This document shows positions 8,648 to 17,600 of a DNA stretch of 64,000 nt, in pieces (position 1 is the first letter of the stretch; each line of letters opens with the position of its first letter). This DNA is from Trachythela sp. YZ-2020 (taxonomy: Eukaryota; Cnidaria; Anthozoa; Malacalcyonacea; Clavulariidae). A model generated the notes under the pieces. The model did no database searches, was not told where the DNA came from, and was given only the letters and a program-made list of their open reading frames with translations. The stretch is taken from contig JADLSH010000196.1 of NCBI GenBank assembly GCA_016169945.1, positions 124,001 through 188,000 of the forward strand. The letters are read 5' to 3'. A program made the translations under genes and the position numbers.

Positions 8648-9499
8648 ATGTCAATAAATAAGCTTTTGATCACCACCTTATTCTCTAGCCTTTTATTCAC
8701 TAACTCAACAAGTGCTGAGAGTATTGCTGATTCAGTACAGCAGGCTATGGGTAGTGAACACCGAGAGAAGACTAACGTATCTCGAGATATCTACCGGCAC
8801 CCCGCTGAAACACTGGAGTTTTTTGGCCTGAAGCCAGAGATGACTGTCCTTGAGATCTGGCCAGGTGGCGGTTGGTACACAGAAATTCTAGCACCAGTTA
8901 CAAGAGAGCAAGGCATATTCTATGCTGCTGGTTTTTCTATGACAGCCGATCGAACTCCAAATTGGCGCAAAGATTACCATAAAAAATTCATGGAAAAGTT
9001 AGAGAAACAGCCAGAAATTTATGATCATATTGTCGTCACTGAACTTGATGTCCCCGAACGAACAACCATAGCTCCCCCAGGTACTGCAGATATGGTATTG
9101 ACCTTCCGTAATGTTCATAACTGGCTAAAAGGTGATTATGCAGAAGAGATGTTTGAAGTGATGGCCCATGCTCTAAAACCCGGTGGCGTTCTTGGTCTGG
9201 TAGAGCACCGTGCAAAACCAGGCACCTCTATCGAAAAAATGAAACTTAGTGGCTACATGACAGAAGAGCATGTGATTGCAAAGGCAGAAAAAGCAGGTTT
9301 TGTACTTGAAGAAAAATCAGAAATAAATGCCAATGCTAAAGACAATACCGATCACCCCGCAGGTGTCTGGACCTTACCTCCGACACTTAGACATTGTAAA
9401 AAAATTGAAGATACTGCGTCGCGTGAACAATGTATTGAAAAATACACGCCTATAGGCGAATCAGATCGAATGACTTTGCGTTTTCGTAAAGTGAAATAA
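8648..9499 (+). CDS. exported SAM methyltransferase-like protein
   Basis: 283 residues beginning with a signal peptide (LLITTLFSSLLFTNSTSAES, cleavage after ALA-like TSA). The glycine loop is VLEIWPGGGWYTEIL, a variant motif I with Trp before the glycines, and ALKPGGVLGLVEH matches motif VI. Families of this kind are predicted methyltransferases with an export signal, although SAM is not expected in the periplasm, so the real ligand is unclear. The C-terminal 40 residues contain two Cys (RHCKKIEDTASREQCIEKY) that could form a disulfide, consistent with export. It is convergent with the slp-like gene. Confidence 0.82.
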   Translation: MSINKLLITTLFSSLLFTNSTSAESIADSVQQAMGSEHREKTNVSRDIYRHPAETLEFFGLKPEMTVLEIWPGGGWYTEILAPVTREQGIFYAAGFSMTADRTPNWRKDYHKKFMEKLEKQPEIYDHIVVTELDVPERTTIAPPGTADMVLTFRNVHNWLKGDYAEEMFEVMAHALKPGGVLGLVEHRAKPGTSIEKMKLSGYMTEEHVIAKAEKAGFVLEEKSEINANAKDNTDHPAGVWTLPPTLRHCKKIEDTASREQCIEKYTPIGESDRMTLRFRKVK

Positions 9500-9512
9500 C
9501 CTTTTAGTTCTG

Positions 9513-10004
9513 TTAAAGCCCAATCCCCACTCCAATCCCAAAATGAATATTCGACCATTTACTATCTTCACTGTCGCGTGACCATAGATGTAAATTGTTT
9601 GCCTGTAATACCGGGTAGGTATAGTCAGAACCACCCACTTTGCCTCTTACTGTTCGTGCTACTGTACCAACTGCTGTCACCATTCGTCCTTCGGTATAGG
9701 AGGTTGGCTCAAGGAAACCATATTGTTCGAGTATAAAGCGCCCTAGCGGATCTTGGTCACGTTGCGGTAGCTGGTTGTTGTCCAGTGGGTAGGCCAGTAC
9801 TTCAATGTGCGTAAACTCTTCCTTGTTTTTTATGCTGAGAATAACGCCGCCCCACAATACTGATTGTTCGTTTATTGTTGGTAGTTCGGTAACTGAGCTG
9901 CTTGGAGTGGCTGTCAGGTCAACTTGTTGTGTGTCAAAGCGTGGGCCACTGGCGCAGCTACTCAACAACAGCAGTAGAGACAATAGGTATAATCGATATA
10001 GCAT
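9513..10004 (-). CDS. slp: Slp-family outer membrane lipoprotein
   Basis: 163 residues from the ATG at 10004, which has AGGA seven bases upstream; a TTG at 10028 could extend it by eight residues. The lipobox LLLSSCAS gives a lipid-anchored Cys. The mature part has the Slp blocks VLWGGVILSIKN, IEVLAYPLD, DPLGRFI and GRMVTAVGTVARTVRGKVG. Slp proteins are starvation- or stationary-phase-induced outer-membrane lipoproteins of unknown mechanism. The upstream 290 bp hold no gene that I can support. Confidence 0.9.
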   Translation of the reverse strand: MLYRLYLLSLLLLLSSCASGPRFDTQQVDLTATPSSSVTELPTINEQSVLWGGVILSIKNKEEFTHIEVLAYPLDNNQLPQRDQDPLGRFILEQYGFLEPTSYTEGRMVTAVGTVARTVRGKVGGSDYTYPVLQANNLHLWSRDSEDSKWSNIHFGIGVGIGL

Positions 10005-10320
10005 CACTTTTTCCTGCACTAATGACAATGGTAGTAAGGGTAACGATACCAGAGTAATAAAGGATAATCATAACAGTGATGAACTTAACTCTTACTTAAC
10101 AGGCAACTCGGTATTTGTGGTTAAAACGCCTAAGATATCTACAGTTCGAACCTTGTTCCTGGGATCGTCGTTAATATACATCGTGACCATAGGTAGAAAA
10201 ACATTTCCTGATTTTCAATATATATAAGTTATAAGAAGGTAGTTGTATTAACAGGTATTTATTCACCGTTGGAAAGCTGGCGTATGATAAACGGTTCAGC
10301 GGGACGCAGGAGGATCTAAA

Positions 10321-10599
10321 ATGAAAGCAACTGTCGAGTTACAAGTTATTCCACTGGGGCGTAGCGTTTCTGTTAGGCCGCAAATCACTAGAGTGATCGA
10401 AATATTAAATACTTATGACTTCATTATTGAGACTCATGCGTCGGGTACGGATATAGAAGGGGATAGTTCGGAGATCCTTAAAGCGATAGAGCAGATCCAT
10501 GAGACGTTGCACCAAGAGGGTAATGTGCGACTGATCAGCTTTATCAAGCTTGAGACTCGTACAGACAAGACACCTACTTTGGTTGGTAAGCGGCTTTAG
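10321..10599 (+). CDS. MTH1187/YkoF-like thiamine-binding family protein (DUF77)
   Basis: 92 residues, one alpha-beta ferredoxin-like domain. ATVELQVIPLGRSVSVRPQI, then HASGTDIEGDSSEILKAIEQIHE and ISFIKLETR fit the DUF77/MTH1187 family, whose members bind thiamine or related pyrimidines and form tetramers. The start is supported by AGGAGG seven bases upstream. I looked for a TPP riboswitch in the leader and did not find one. It is followed by an unknown gene and a lipase gene on the same strand. Confidence 0.88.
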   Translation: MKATVELQVIPLGRSVSVRPQITRVIEILNTYDFIIETHASGTDIEGDSSEILKAIEQIHETLHQEGNVRLISFIKLETRTDKTPTLVGKRL

Positions 10600-10632
10600 T
10601 TACTCACGCTAGCAGGGAAGGATGAAGAATAC

Positions 10633-11115
10633 ATGCCCAAGGAGAATTTAATTGGATACCTGTATAGCAAACGTAGCGAAATTGGCAGTTTACGTTTTCG
10701 TGATCTGTTATTAGCAAAAGCAGTGGCTGATATCCATCGTTATTCTGTTAAACAGCAAGTCAAACTTGTACCTCTTTGGTCTATAGACCCCATTCATTGT
10801 ATCGATCGCGACACGGCTTTGGAAAAACTTAATGAACGAGTTATCTTGCTTCAAGAAAACCGACAGGAAATTCTTACGCACAAAGTATTAAGTAAAGAGA
10901 GTTTATTGAATATTCTGCCGTCTGTATCGGGAATCAAAGCGATATATGGCGATGGAAATAATTTTATTAGTTTTGAAGGAAACGGCAGATTAGAAGCATT
11001 TAAAGAAGTGTTTAGCCCTAAGGATAAAATCATGATCGAAATCGAAGTGTACCGATTAAAAGAAAGAGGTAAAATTTTACGTCGTGTTAATCGAGTCTTG
11101 AAAAGAAATTTCTAA
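10633..11115 (+). CDS. hypothetical protein, possible ParB/sulfiredoxin-like core, paired with lipase
   Basis: 160 residues, basic, no signal peptide. VKLVPLWSIDPIHCIDRD followed later by FISFEGNGRLEAFKEVF and IEIEVYRL is reminiscent of ParB/Srx-type folds, where a G-x-G/H-R loop binds nucleotide phosphate. The match is weak and is only a suggestion. The stop is three bases before the lipase start, so the two genes are surely co-translated. The strong Shine-Dalgarno-like GGGAAGGA lies upstream of the ATG. Confidence 0.7.
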   Translation: MPKENLIGYLYSKRSEIGSLRFRDLLLAKAVADIHRYSVKQQVKLVPLWSIDPIHCIDRDTALEKLNERVILLQENRQEILTHKVLSKESLLNILPSVSGIKAIYGDGNNFISFEGNGRLEAFKEVFSPKDKIMIEIEVYRLKERGKILRRVNRVLKRNF

Positions 11116-11118
11116 ATA

Positions 11119-12054
11119 ATGAATATTGAGAAAAAGAACAAAGCCAAAAAAAATAGTCTGAGCAAAGACGAGCAGGATAAAAGCTGGAATGCATTGTTCA
11201 ACCCCGGAGAAGGCGATCAGTATTTTATGGAGCCTGCTGAAGAAATACTTCTAGCTGGTCTGGATGGTTTTAATTTGAACAATGCCTGGTGGTTGTCTGA
11301 GTTTTCCCGAGTTACTTATCGACTGGATGATGAGTTTAGGGATACATCGAATATTGATGGTAGCAGAAAGATACTGTCTCAGTGTGATATTACAATTAAG
11401 CAGTTGATCACAGATACAAACACCTCAACCTGTGCTGCTCTTTTCCAGACTGATTGTATTGATCTTCACGGAAACAGAATGCCTTGTTATGTTCTCTCGT
11501 TTTGTGGAACAAATGATCGGCTTGATTGGAAGACTAACTTACAGGCGATACAAGATGATTTTTTCAATACAGGTAAAGTTCATGTTGGTTTTTTAAAAAG
11601 TTATCTAAGTGTTAGAGAGAATTTTTTTGAGTTATTGAGTGAATTTGATAAACCTCTTTTTATCACCGGTCATAGCCTTGGTGGCGCTCTTGCGACTCTT
11701 GTTTGTGCTGATCTGGAATTGCAAGGTATCGGATACGATGCCTGCTATACCTTTGGCAGCCCCAGAGTGGGTGATGCGGAATTTATCAGAACGATTTCTA
11801 TCACTCGATTTTTTAGAGTAATAAATAATTGCGACATCGTAACCACTGTGCCTGTTTCTTTGGGGCGTTATCAATATCGACATGCAGGTAGTGGTTGTTT
11901 CATTGATCGGGATGGCAGTATTAGGGAAGAGGTGGATGAGGAAGAGATTAACCAGCTCCAACAACAATACATTCCTACTGTGTTAAGTAACCTTTCCCTG
12001 GAATACCTTACGAAAAAACAAAAGGAATTGGTAAAGAAGTCCCCAGTTATCTAG
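11119..12054 (+). CDS. class 3 lipase-like alpha/beta hydrolase
   Basis: 311 residues. The nucleophile elbow GHSLGGALA puts Ser186 as the catalytic serine. FGSPRVGD follows with the expected acid, and YRHAGSGCF near residue 255 offers the His. The RGT-like strand before it reads SFCGTNDRLDW, and HVGFLKSYLS precedes the elbow, all as in Lipase_3 (fungal-type triacylglycerol lipases). There is no signal peptide, so the enzyme is cytoplasmic or leaves by another route. It is coupled to the gene at 10633-11115, which may be a regulator or cognate partner. Confidence 0.88.
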   Translation: MNIEKKNKAKKNSLSKDEQDKSWNALFNPGEGDQYFMEPAEEILLAGLDGFNLNNAWWLSEFSRVTYRLDDEFRDTSNIDGSRKILSQCDITIKQLITDTNTSTCAALFQTDCIDLHGNRMPCYVLSFCGTNDRLDWKTNLQAIQDDFFNTGKVHVGFLKSYLSVRENFFELLSEFDKPLFITGHSLGGALATLVCADLELQGIGYDACYTFGSPRVGDAEFIRTISITRFFRVINNCDIVTTVPVSLGRYQYRHAGSGCFIDRDGSIREEVDEEEINQLQQQYIPTVLSNLSLEYLTKKQKELVKKSPVI

Positions 12055-12162
12055 CGGAACATGCACCTGTTAATTATTCAGCAAAGTTATCTTAAGTTGA
12101 GATAACTAATCGTAACTCATGTAATTGCCGGTATTGGATACTCCATAATAGTTCTTAAATAT

Positions 12163-13152
12163 ATGAATAAAATCACAAGATCAGTACTTCGACTGGTAAT
12201 TATACTTTCATTAGCTCTCTGTCTAATTTGGGTATTAATAGCCCGGCCGACTATAAATAAAGAAATGGTTTCTATTTCTGATAAAAACATAGTGAATGAT
12301 AAACTGCTCTATCAGCACGTGAAATTTCTTTCAGTTGATTATTTACCACGGGATTATACACACCCAGATAATTTAAATGCTTCTGCGGAATATATAAAAG
12401 ACCAGCTGAGAGAGAGTGGGCTTGATGTTAGGGAGCAAAAATTTACAGTAGGTGATATTGAGTATAAAAATGTTATTACTAGCTTGGGGCCTCAAAGCGG
12501 TCCGAAGCTGATTATCGGTGCTCATTATGATGTAGCTGGTAAATATCCCGGTGCTGATGATAATGCAAGTGGTGTTGCAGGCTTAATTGAGCTTGCTCGA
12601 TTATTGAAAAAAAGTGAACCGCTTGAGAAGAATGTAACGCTTGTTGCTTATACACTCGAAGAGCCACCCTATTTTTCTACCCAACATATGGGAAGCTATA
12701 TACATGCGAAAAGTGAACGGGAAAAGGGTAGCGATATCGAATTAATGATTTCACTTGAAATGATCGGTTATTTTTCAGAAGAAGAGGGTAGTCAAACATT
12801 TCCTTTGAAAATATTAAATTTATTCTATCCTGACAAAGGAAATTTTATTGCTATTGTTGATCAACTATTTTCAGGATGGGCTTACGAGATTAAAGTGGGA
12901 ATGTCCAAACATATGATGTTACCAGTTTATTCTATAAATGCTCCAGCAGTAATACCAGGTATCGATTTCTCTGATCACCGTAACTACTGGGCATTTGGTT
13001 ATGATGCCGTGATGGTTACCGATACATCGTTCTATAGAAATTTTTCTTACCATACTGAGGAAGATACCCTTGATAGGCTAGATTACAAAAAGATGGCACA
13101 AGTGGTTCAAGGTGTTTTAGGGTACGTTAAAGGATGGAACGAAAAAATATAA
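12163..13152 (+). CDS. M28-family zinc peptidase, membrane-anchored or exported
   Basis: 329 residues. A hydrophobic segment at about 10-28 is a signal anchor. The M28 metal-binding blocks are present: IIGAHYDVAGKYPGADDNASGVAG (quoted in part: GAHYDV and GADDNASG), TLEEPPYF with the catalytic Glu, SLEMIGYF, and FSDHRNYWAFGYDAVMVTD with the last His. The family comprises co-catalytic zinc aminopeptidases and related enzymes acting in the periplasm. No operon partner; the 110-bp spacer before it holds nothing notable. Confidence 0.9.
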   Translation: MNKITRSVLRLVIILSLALCLIWVLIARPTINKEMVSISDKNIVNDKLLYQHVKFLSVDYLPRDYTHPDNLNASAEYIKDQLRESGLDVREQKFTVGDIEYKNVITSLGPQSGPKLIIGAHYDVAGKYPGADDNASGVAGLIELARLLKKSEPLEKNVTLVAYTLEEPPYFSTQHMGSYIHAKSEREKGSDIELMISLEMIGYFSEEEGSQTFPLKILNLFYPDKGNFIAIVDQLFSGWAYEIKVGMSKHMMLPVYSINAPAVIPGIDFSDHRNYWAFGYDAVMVTDTSFYRNFSYHTEEDTLDRLDYKKMAQVVQGVLGYVKGWNEKI

Positions 13153-13240
13153 CGATTCATTCAGTTGCCCAGTAAGATGATATTTCTTTGAATTACACTT
13201 CACCTTGTCACGCAAATTAAATAGCATTAACTCATAAATC

Positions 13241-13843
13241 ATGATGCTCAAAAAACTCTTTAGTCTAATGATTGTTATCTTCTCTCAAAGTGCGGTATGT
13301 GAAGAATTTGAGAGTGGTTTTATCAATGCAGCAATGGAGCGTACTAAACATAATGTAATTTACGATGGTTCATATTTTTCAATTCCATATCCAAATGGTG
13401 ATGTACCTTCGAGTGTGGGCGTATGTACTGATGTAATAATCAGATCGTATCGTGGTATAGGTACTGATTTACAAGTTTTAGTCCATGAAGATATGGCGAA
13501 TAATTTTAATCTCTATCCTTCGAAACGAATTTGGGGATTATCTAGAACTGATAGCAATATAGATCATCGTCGTGTTCCAAACTTACAAGTATTCTTTTCA
13601 AGACATGGCGTTCAGCTCCCTATTTCTAATAATTCTCATGACTATAAGGCTGGAGATCTTGTTACTTGGGTACTACCGGGTAATCTTCCTCACATTGGCA
13701 TAGTGACAGATAAAAAATCATTCTTTACAGGTAACCCACTTATCGCCCATAACATAGGGGCAGGTCCCAAAATTGAGGATATGTTATTCAAGTACGAAAT
13801 AACTGGGCATTATAAATATGTACCAGGAAAGTTTAGAGAATAG
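13241..13843 (+). CDS. DUF1287 family exported protein (NlpC/P60-like)
   Basis: 200 residues with a signal peptide ending near SQSAVCEE. The core has GVCTDVIIRSYRGIGTDLQ with the family Cys, VPNLQVFFSRHG, and KAGDLVTWVLPGNLPHIGIVTD with the His. These fit DUF1287, a periplasmic group related to NlpC/P60 cysteine peptidases and probably acting on the cell wall. It lies upstream of a small degenerate transglycosylase-like gene on the same strand, 67 bp away, which supports a cell-wall setting. Confidence 0.88.
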   Translation: MMLKKLFSLMIVIFSQSAVCEEFESGFINAAMERTKHNVIYDGSYFSIPYPNGDVPSSVGVCTDVIIRSYRGIGTDLQVLVHEDMANNFNLYPSKRIWGLSRTDSNIDHRRVPNLQVFFSRHGVQLPISNNSHDYKAGDLVTWVLPGNLPHIGIVTDKKSFFTGNPLIAHNIGAGPKIEDMLFKYEITGHYKYVPGKFRE

Positions 13844-13910
13844 GTTAGTCCATACCTTAATGACTGAAATGATAGAATTTTCAATATATTGGAATTAATC
13901 GATTGGGAAT

Positions 13911-14483
13911 ATGACAACAATCCTGACTCGATTTTTTAAGTATTTAGGCTATTTAATTATTTCGTTAGCTGTTGTGCCTTTAGTTCTACTCTTGATTTAT
14001 GATGCGATCTGGTTTCAACCTAACCAAATTCATCTGAAGAATACTTTGGAGACATTAAGTTCTGAGTGTGCGCATCCGACTCCAGAGCTTGTGAGTATTA
14101 TAAAGGTAGCTTATGGGGGTTATCTTATAATTCCATCAACAGTTGCAAGGTACAGTATTTTTGAATCATATCCAGAAACAGAAGATCTTCCGATTGGCTG
14201 GCATGCTGATCATTTTATCTGGAGCCTTTTAACGGATATCCATTACTCTGAGCTAGAAGAAATATCTGCTTTATGTACGGTTTTATGGAATGGGGAGGGG
14301 GAGGATCGAGGGTTCAATAATTTTAGCTTAAGGATATATGATAAGCCATTGAGCGAACTAAGATTGGAAGAGTTAGCTCTCGTAGTCGCCAATTCATTTT
14401 CTCCAAGCTATTTTTTTAAAAGGCCTGAAGTGACTAAAAGGAAAGCTAAACGCCTACTAGAAAATATGAGTGAAGATATTTAA
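13911..14483 (+). CDS. membrane-anchored protein resembling a degenerate GT51 transglycosylase domain
   Basis: 190 residues. One membrane helix at about 10-30, then a soluble part. Residues about 110-185 resemble the second half of GT51 peptidoglycan glycosyltransferase domains: SELEEISALCTVLWNGEG, RGFNNFSLRIYDKPLSELRLEELALV, SPSYFF, then the closing R-K-A-K-R-LLENM. The catalytic Glu motif (EDxxF) and the GGSTITQQ-like loop of active enzymes are not visible. So this is probably a non-catalytic or highly diverged relative. The last 38 bases overlap the convergent small gene at 14446-14712. Confidence 0.6.
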   Translation: MTTILTRFFKYLGYLIISLAVVPLVLLLIYDAIWFQPNQIHLKNTLETLSSECAHPTPELVSIIKVAYGGYLIIPSTVARYSIFESYPETEDLPIGWHADHFIWSLLTDIHYSELEEISALCTVLWNGEGEDRGFNNFSLRIYDKPLSELRLEELALVVANSFSPSYFFKRPEVTKRKAKRLLENMSEDI

Positions 14484-14712
14484 TAAGCTTTTCTTTTGCA
14501 AAATAGAAATTTACTGATACATAAAAATCCGACTCATCGGCATTGCCGATGAACCGGTTTTGTCTTTCCTGTTTATTGCCTCTTAGATAATTACTGATAA
14601 CGTCTCTAAGCTTTTTTTTTTGAGCATTACGCTCACCTGATTTTGATCTTTCATGCACACCGCCTTTTCTCATAATGGGTGCGCAGGCAACAGGATTTCT
14701 TCGTTTTGGCAT
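14446..14712 (-). CDS. small basic protein encoded with rtcB
   Basis: 88 residues. The first 50 are strongly basic (KRRNPVACAPIMRKGGVHER, later KKKLRDVI) and look like a nucleic-acid or ribosome-binding peptide. It starts 30 bp after the rtcB stop on the same strand with AAGG nine to ten bases upstream. The codons for about residues 54-60 form a perfect 8-bp hairpin followed by a T-run, so a share of transcripts may end inside the gene. The residues beyond the hairpin look random, and the functional product may be the first 55-60 residues. I do not recognise a named family. Confidence 0.55.
   Translation of the reverse strand: MPKRRNPVACAPIMRKGGVHERSKSGERNAQKKKLRDVISNYLRGNKQERQNRFIGNADESDFYVSVNFYFAKEKLIKYLHSYFLVGV
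14534..14552 (-). terminator. intragenic terminator-like hairpin
   Basis: TCATCGGC and its complement pair around a 3-base loop; on the minus strand TTTTT follows at 14527-14523. It lies inside the coding frame of the small basic gene, not after it. Confidence 0.5.
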
Positions 14713-14741
14713 ATTTCATTACCTTCTTTTACTATTTAAAG

Positions 14742-15938
14742 TTAACCTTTAATGCAAACCACTTGCTTTAAAGTATGGACGATATCCACCAGATCAGTCT
14801 GATTTTCCATAACCTGATCAATATCCTTATAAGCTCCGGGAATTTCGTCTATTACTCCTTCGTCTTTACGACACTCGATACCTGCAGTTTGCTCTTCCAT
14901 ATCACGCGTATCAAACTTTTTCTTGGCCTGGGTGCGGCTCATTTTACGTCCGGCACCATGGGCGCAGGAGTTGAATGAAGCAGCATTACCTTTACCACGG
15001 ACGATGTATGACCTAGCTCCCATACTACCGGGGATAATTCCTAAATCTCCTTCGTCAGCTTTGATTGCACCTTTACGCGTGACATACACTTGTTCACCAT
15101 AATGATGCTCTATCGCCACATAATTGTGATGACAGTTGATCGCCTCTTTTTCTATCTTAAAATCAGGTAATTTTTTTTTCAGAACCTCAATAACCTGGTT
15201 CATCATTTCTTTACGGTTAACCAGGGCATAATCTTGCGCCCAGTGCACGGCTTCAACATAATCATCGAAGTATTCTGTGCCTTCAGTAAAGTAGGCCAGA
15301 TCTTTATCGGGTAAGTTGATTTGCAAACGTTGCATATCTTTTTTCGCCAACTCGATAAAGTAGCGTCCGATCTGATTTCCAATACCTCGGCTACCAGAAT
15401 GAAGCATTACCCAAACGTTATCATTTTCATCCAGACATAATTCGATAAAGTGGTTACCTCCTCCTAACGTTCCCAACTGTCTCACCCAGGTTCTATAAGA
15501 TTTTCGCCTGGAGTTAGCAAACCTCTTATGTTTGGTAATGATATTCTCCAAACCTGAGTTCAACGAAATAATTGTCGAGTTTTTCGCCATATCTTTTTTA
15601 TGCATGTTAAAGCCGACAGGTACGTCAGCTTCAATGGCAGTACGCAATCCACGCAGATTATCAGGCAATTTATCTGCCTTTATTGATAATCGTACGGCAT
15701 TCATTCCACAACCAATATCAACACCGACAGCAGCTGGGATGATGGCCCCTTTTGTTGGAATAACTGATCCAACGGTTGCGCCTTTGCCCATATGCACATC
15801 TGGCATGGCTGCAACATGACTATGTATAAAAGGTAACTGTGAGATATTGGTTAACTGATCATAAGCAGAAAAATCAATATCCTCCGTAAATATTTTTACC
15901 GGTACTCTTCCTTTCGTAATTATTTTTTTAATGGGCAT
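14742..15938 (-). CDS. rtcB: RtcB-family RNA 3'-phosphate ligase
   Basis: 398 residues from the ATG at 15938, chosen because AAGGAG lies 8 bases upstream; a start at 15965 would add nine residues without a good site. Motifs of the Mn/GTP-dependent ligase are clear: MPDVHMGKGATVGSV, VGVDIGCGMNAVRL with the metal-binding Cys and Asp, GGGNHFIELC, MLHSGSRGIGNQIG, NCHHNY, and SCAHGAGRKMSR with the His that is guanylylated. RtcB joins RNA 2',3'-cyclic phosphate ends in repair or splicing. No archease or RtcA gene is next to it. The small basic gene follows on the same strand. Confidence 0.93.
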   Translation of the reverse strand: MPIKKIITKGRVPVKIFTEDIDFSAYDQLTNISQLPFIHSHVAAMPDVHMGKGATVGSVIPTKGAIIPAAVGVDIGCGMNAVRLSIKADKLPDNLRGLRTAIEADVPVGFNMHKKDMAKNSTIISLNSGLENIITKHKRFANSRRKSYRTWVRQLGTLGGGNHFIELCLDENDNVWVMLHSGSRGIGNQIGRYFIELAKKDMQRLQINLPDKDLAYFTEGTEYFDDYVEAVHWAQDYALVNRKEMMNQVIEVLKKKLPDFKIEKEAINCHHNYVAIEHHYGEQVYVTRKGAIKADEGDLGIIPGSMGARSYIVRGKGNAASFNSCAHGAGRKMSRTQAKKKFDTRDMEEQTAGIECRKDEGVIDEIPGAYKDIDQVMENQTDLVDIVHTLKQVVCIKG

Positions 15939-15965
15939 GATATTTCTCCTTGTATATTGTTCCAT

Positions 15966-16898
15966 AATTTAGAGTGACATAACTCAGCGGCCTGGAGCCC
16001 ATTCTCCAGACCTTTCCTGATGACAACTTGATTAATAAATTCACCTACATTGATCTTAACGGTGTCGTTTAACACCTCATCCAACCCACCTAAGACAGTC
16101 AGACGATCAATCTATATTTCGCTGGTGTTAAAGCATGCATTCAAACGGTATACACATTGCAATTTCAGCATTAGTGCACCAGCCAAGGCTCATGAACCTG
16201 CGCCGTTGTTTTTCTACATGTTTCCTTTAACTCGGTTTTACCGGACCAAAAAAAGCCCGATTGGTTTTGTACCAACCTGGCTTTATAAGCTCGAATCAAA
16301 GCCGATAAGCTTTGGCGGAAGGCACATACCATGGCCTTCCTGATCGCAGAAAGACCTAATTCATATAATTTACATGTCCTAACTTGTAAGACATGGGTAT
16401 ACAAAACTCGGGCAATAAATATCCACACGGGATAAGTTGTCCGTTGATTATTTTTTCACTTAAACAAGTTAGTGAATGTTTATATTTTGATTTATATTTT
16501 TTCGTCATAATCATTTTCATAAAACAGGCGCGTGAAAAGAGTGCACACATAAAAAAACCTCGGTTAGCCAAAATAAAATATCTTGGCCCGTCGAGGCTTT
16601 TTCGTTTTCAGGGCCATTTGATCAGACCCTGTAAAAGAATGTCTAATCTATGTCATAAATTTTCTGGTTGCGTATCTACACCACAAAGTAATACATGCAG
16701 AACTTCATTCACGTTCGGGAATTTCCGTGACGTGTTGAAGAAAAAATCGCTGTTGTTTATTAATCTAACCATATTGGGGAAGGGATTATAGGGAGCTTAA
16801 ATTTGATTGCAACGTCTTTTATTTGTATATGCTAAAAAGGTTTATTAATCTATTTCTTTATAATCATAAATATAAAAGTCGGGCATTGAAAATCATTC
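15966..16898. other. long intergenic stretch without a convincing gene
   Basis: The open frames here are short, lack ribosome-binding sites and have no family signature. What it does hold is structure: hairpins at 16252-16284 (AAAGCC with GGCTTT around TTGGT with ACCAA) and 16297-16314 (CAAAGC with GCTTTG), and a bidirectional terminator-like hairpin at 16551-16602. It may contain decayed genes or a small RNA, but I cannot support either. Confidence 0.5.
16551..16602. terminator. bidirectional terminator-like hairpin
   Basis: CCTCG (16558-16562) pairs with CGAGG (16592-16596) and GCCAA (16567-16571) with TTGGC (16583-16587). A run of seven A precedes it and five T follow it, so it could stop transcription from either side. 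Confidence 0.5.
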
Positions 16899-17351
16899 CT
16901 ATTCCCATTCTAAAAGTCGATACTGCCTGTTTGCTCGTTGAATTAACTCTTGCTCAGTTAAGCCTGATTTATCACTATTCCATAGTTTCAGGCCATCAAT
17001 CTCTTCAGATTTATGAAATACTAATAAGGTACTAGATATTATTTTAAAGTTAGTTGGGTCTAACGGGACTCTTTTCCCCAATGTCAGGCTATAAGGGCAT
17101 ACATCAAACATAGGCCTATATTTTTCAGGATTTTGATTAAAGCTCTCAACCTGTTCCGCAGACGTTAGGTAGTAGAGCTTTCCCTTATGTTGGACAGAAA
17201 ATTCTGGACTACCTCTTTCTGCTTTGTTAACTGTGAAGTATGAAACAGGACTATACCCATCGAGAAAAGGTGTTGATGAATTAGTTTCTGCAGCCGAGGT
17301 AGAAAAGGCTAAGCTTGTAGCGAATATGAAAATTATAATTCGATAAAACAT
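16899..17351 (-). CDS. exported YHS-domain-like protein
   Basis: 150 residues with a signal peptide (IIIFIFATSLAFSTSAAE). The mature part starts with FLDGYSPVSYF and continues with GKLYYLTSAEQVESFNQNPEKYRPMF, the typical YHS-like pattern of a short beta motif followed by 'F..nPekY.P'. YHS domains are associated with metal or copper handling and often occur in secreted proteins of this size. One Cys in DVCPYS may be a ligand. It stands alone; a 250-bp spacer separates it from the ABC exporter gene. Confidence 0.8.
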   Translation of the reverse strand: MFYRIIIFIFATSLAFSTSAAETNSSTPFLDGYSPVSYFTVNKAERGSPEFSVQHKGKLYYLTSAEQVESFNQNPEKYRPMFDVCPYSLTLGKRVPLDPTNFKIISSTLLVFHKSEEIDGLKLWNSDKSGLTEQELIQRANRQYRLLEWE

Positions 17352-17600
17352 ATAGGCTGTCCATTTTTAATGGTTAATGAGCGATCGGAAGCTGTGCTAA
17401 TATTTTATAAAAAAATTAAATTCGGAAGCGTTTTAAATTGAAACCAAAAATAATCTTCAGCCTTACGATTCTTTGTTTCAGCTTTAGAGGATCATAGGCT
17501 GATTTAGTTCAGTACAATATTTATGAACGCTCATTGTGATACCGTTTTTAAAGCTCGAGATAGATCATAGAAGTTCGAAAATTTTTCTAGGCTAGAAATT

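Noticed and set aside
9805..10227. Plus-strand frame of 140 codons opposite slp
   Set aside because: It mirrors the slp gene and has no start site, ribosome-binding site or family motif.
10260..10320. GGGACGCA motif, as in GEMM-I cyclic di-GMP riboswitches, and a possible TPP riboswitch
   Set aside because: The flanking paired elements of either riboswitch are missing; the motif overlaps the ribosome-binding site of the thiamine-binding-like gene.
14446..14712. Small basic gene considered as ArfA
   Set aside because: The intragenic hairpin fits, but the ArfA core sequence cannot be recognised in the protein.
16050..16791. Several overlapping frames in the 16-17 kb gap
   Set aside because: No ribosome-binding sites or recognisable motifs; composition looks non-coding.
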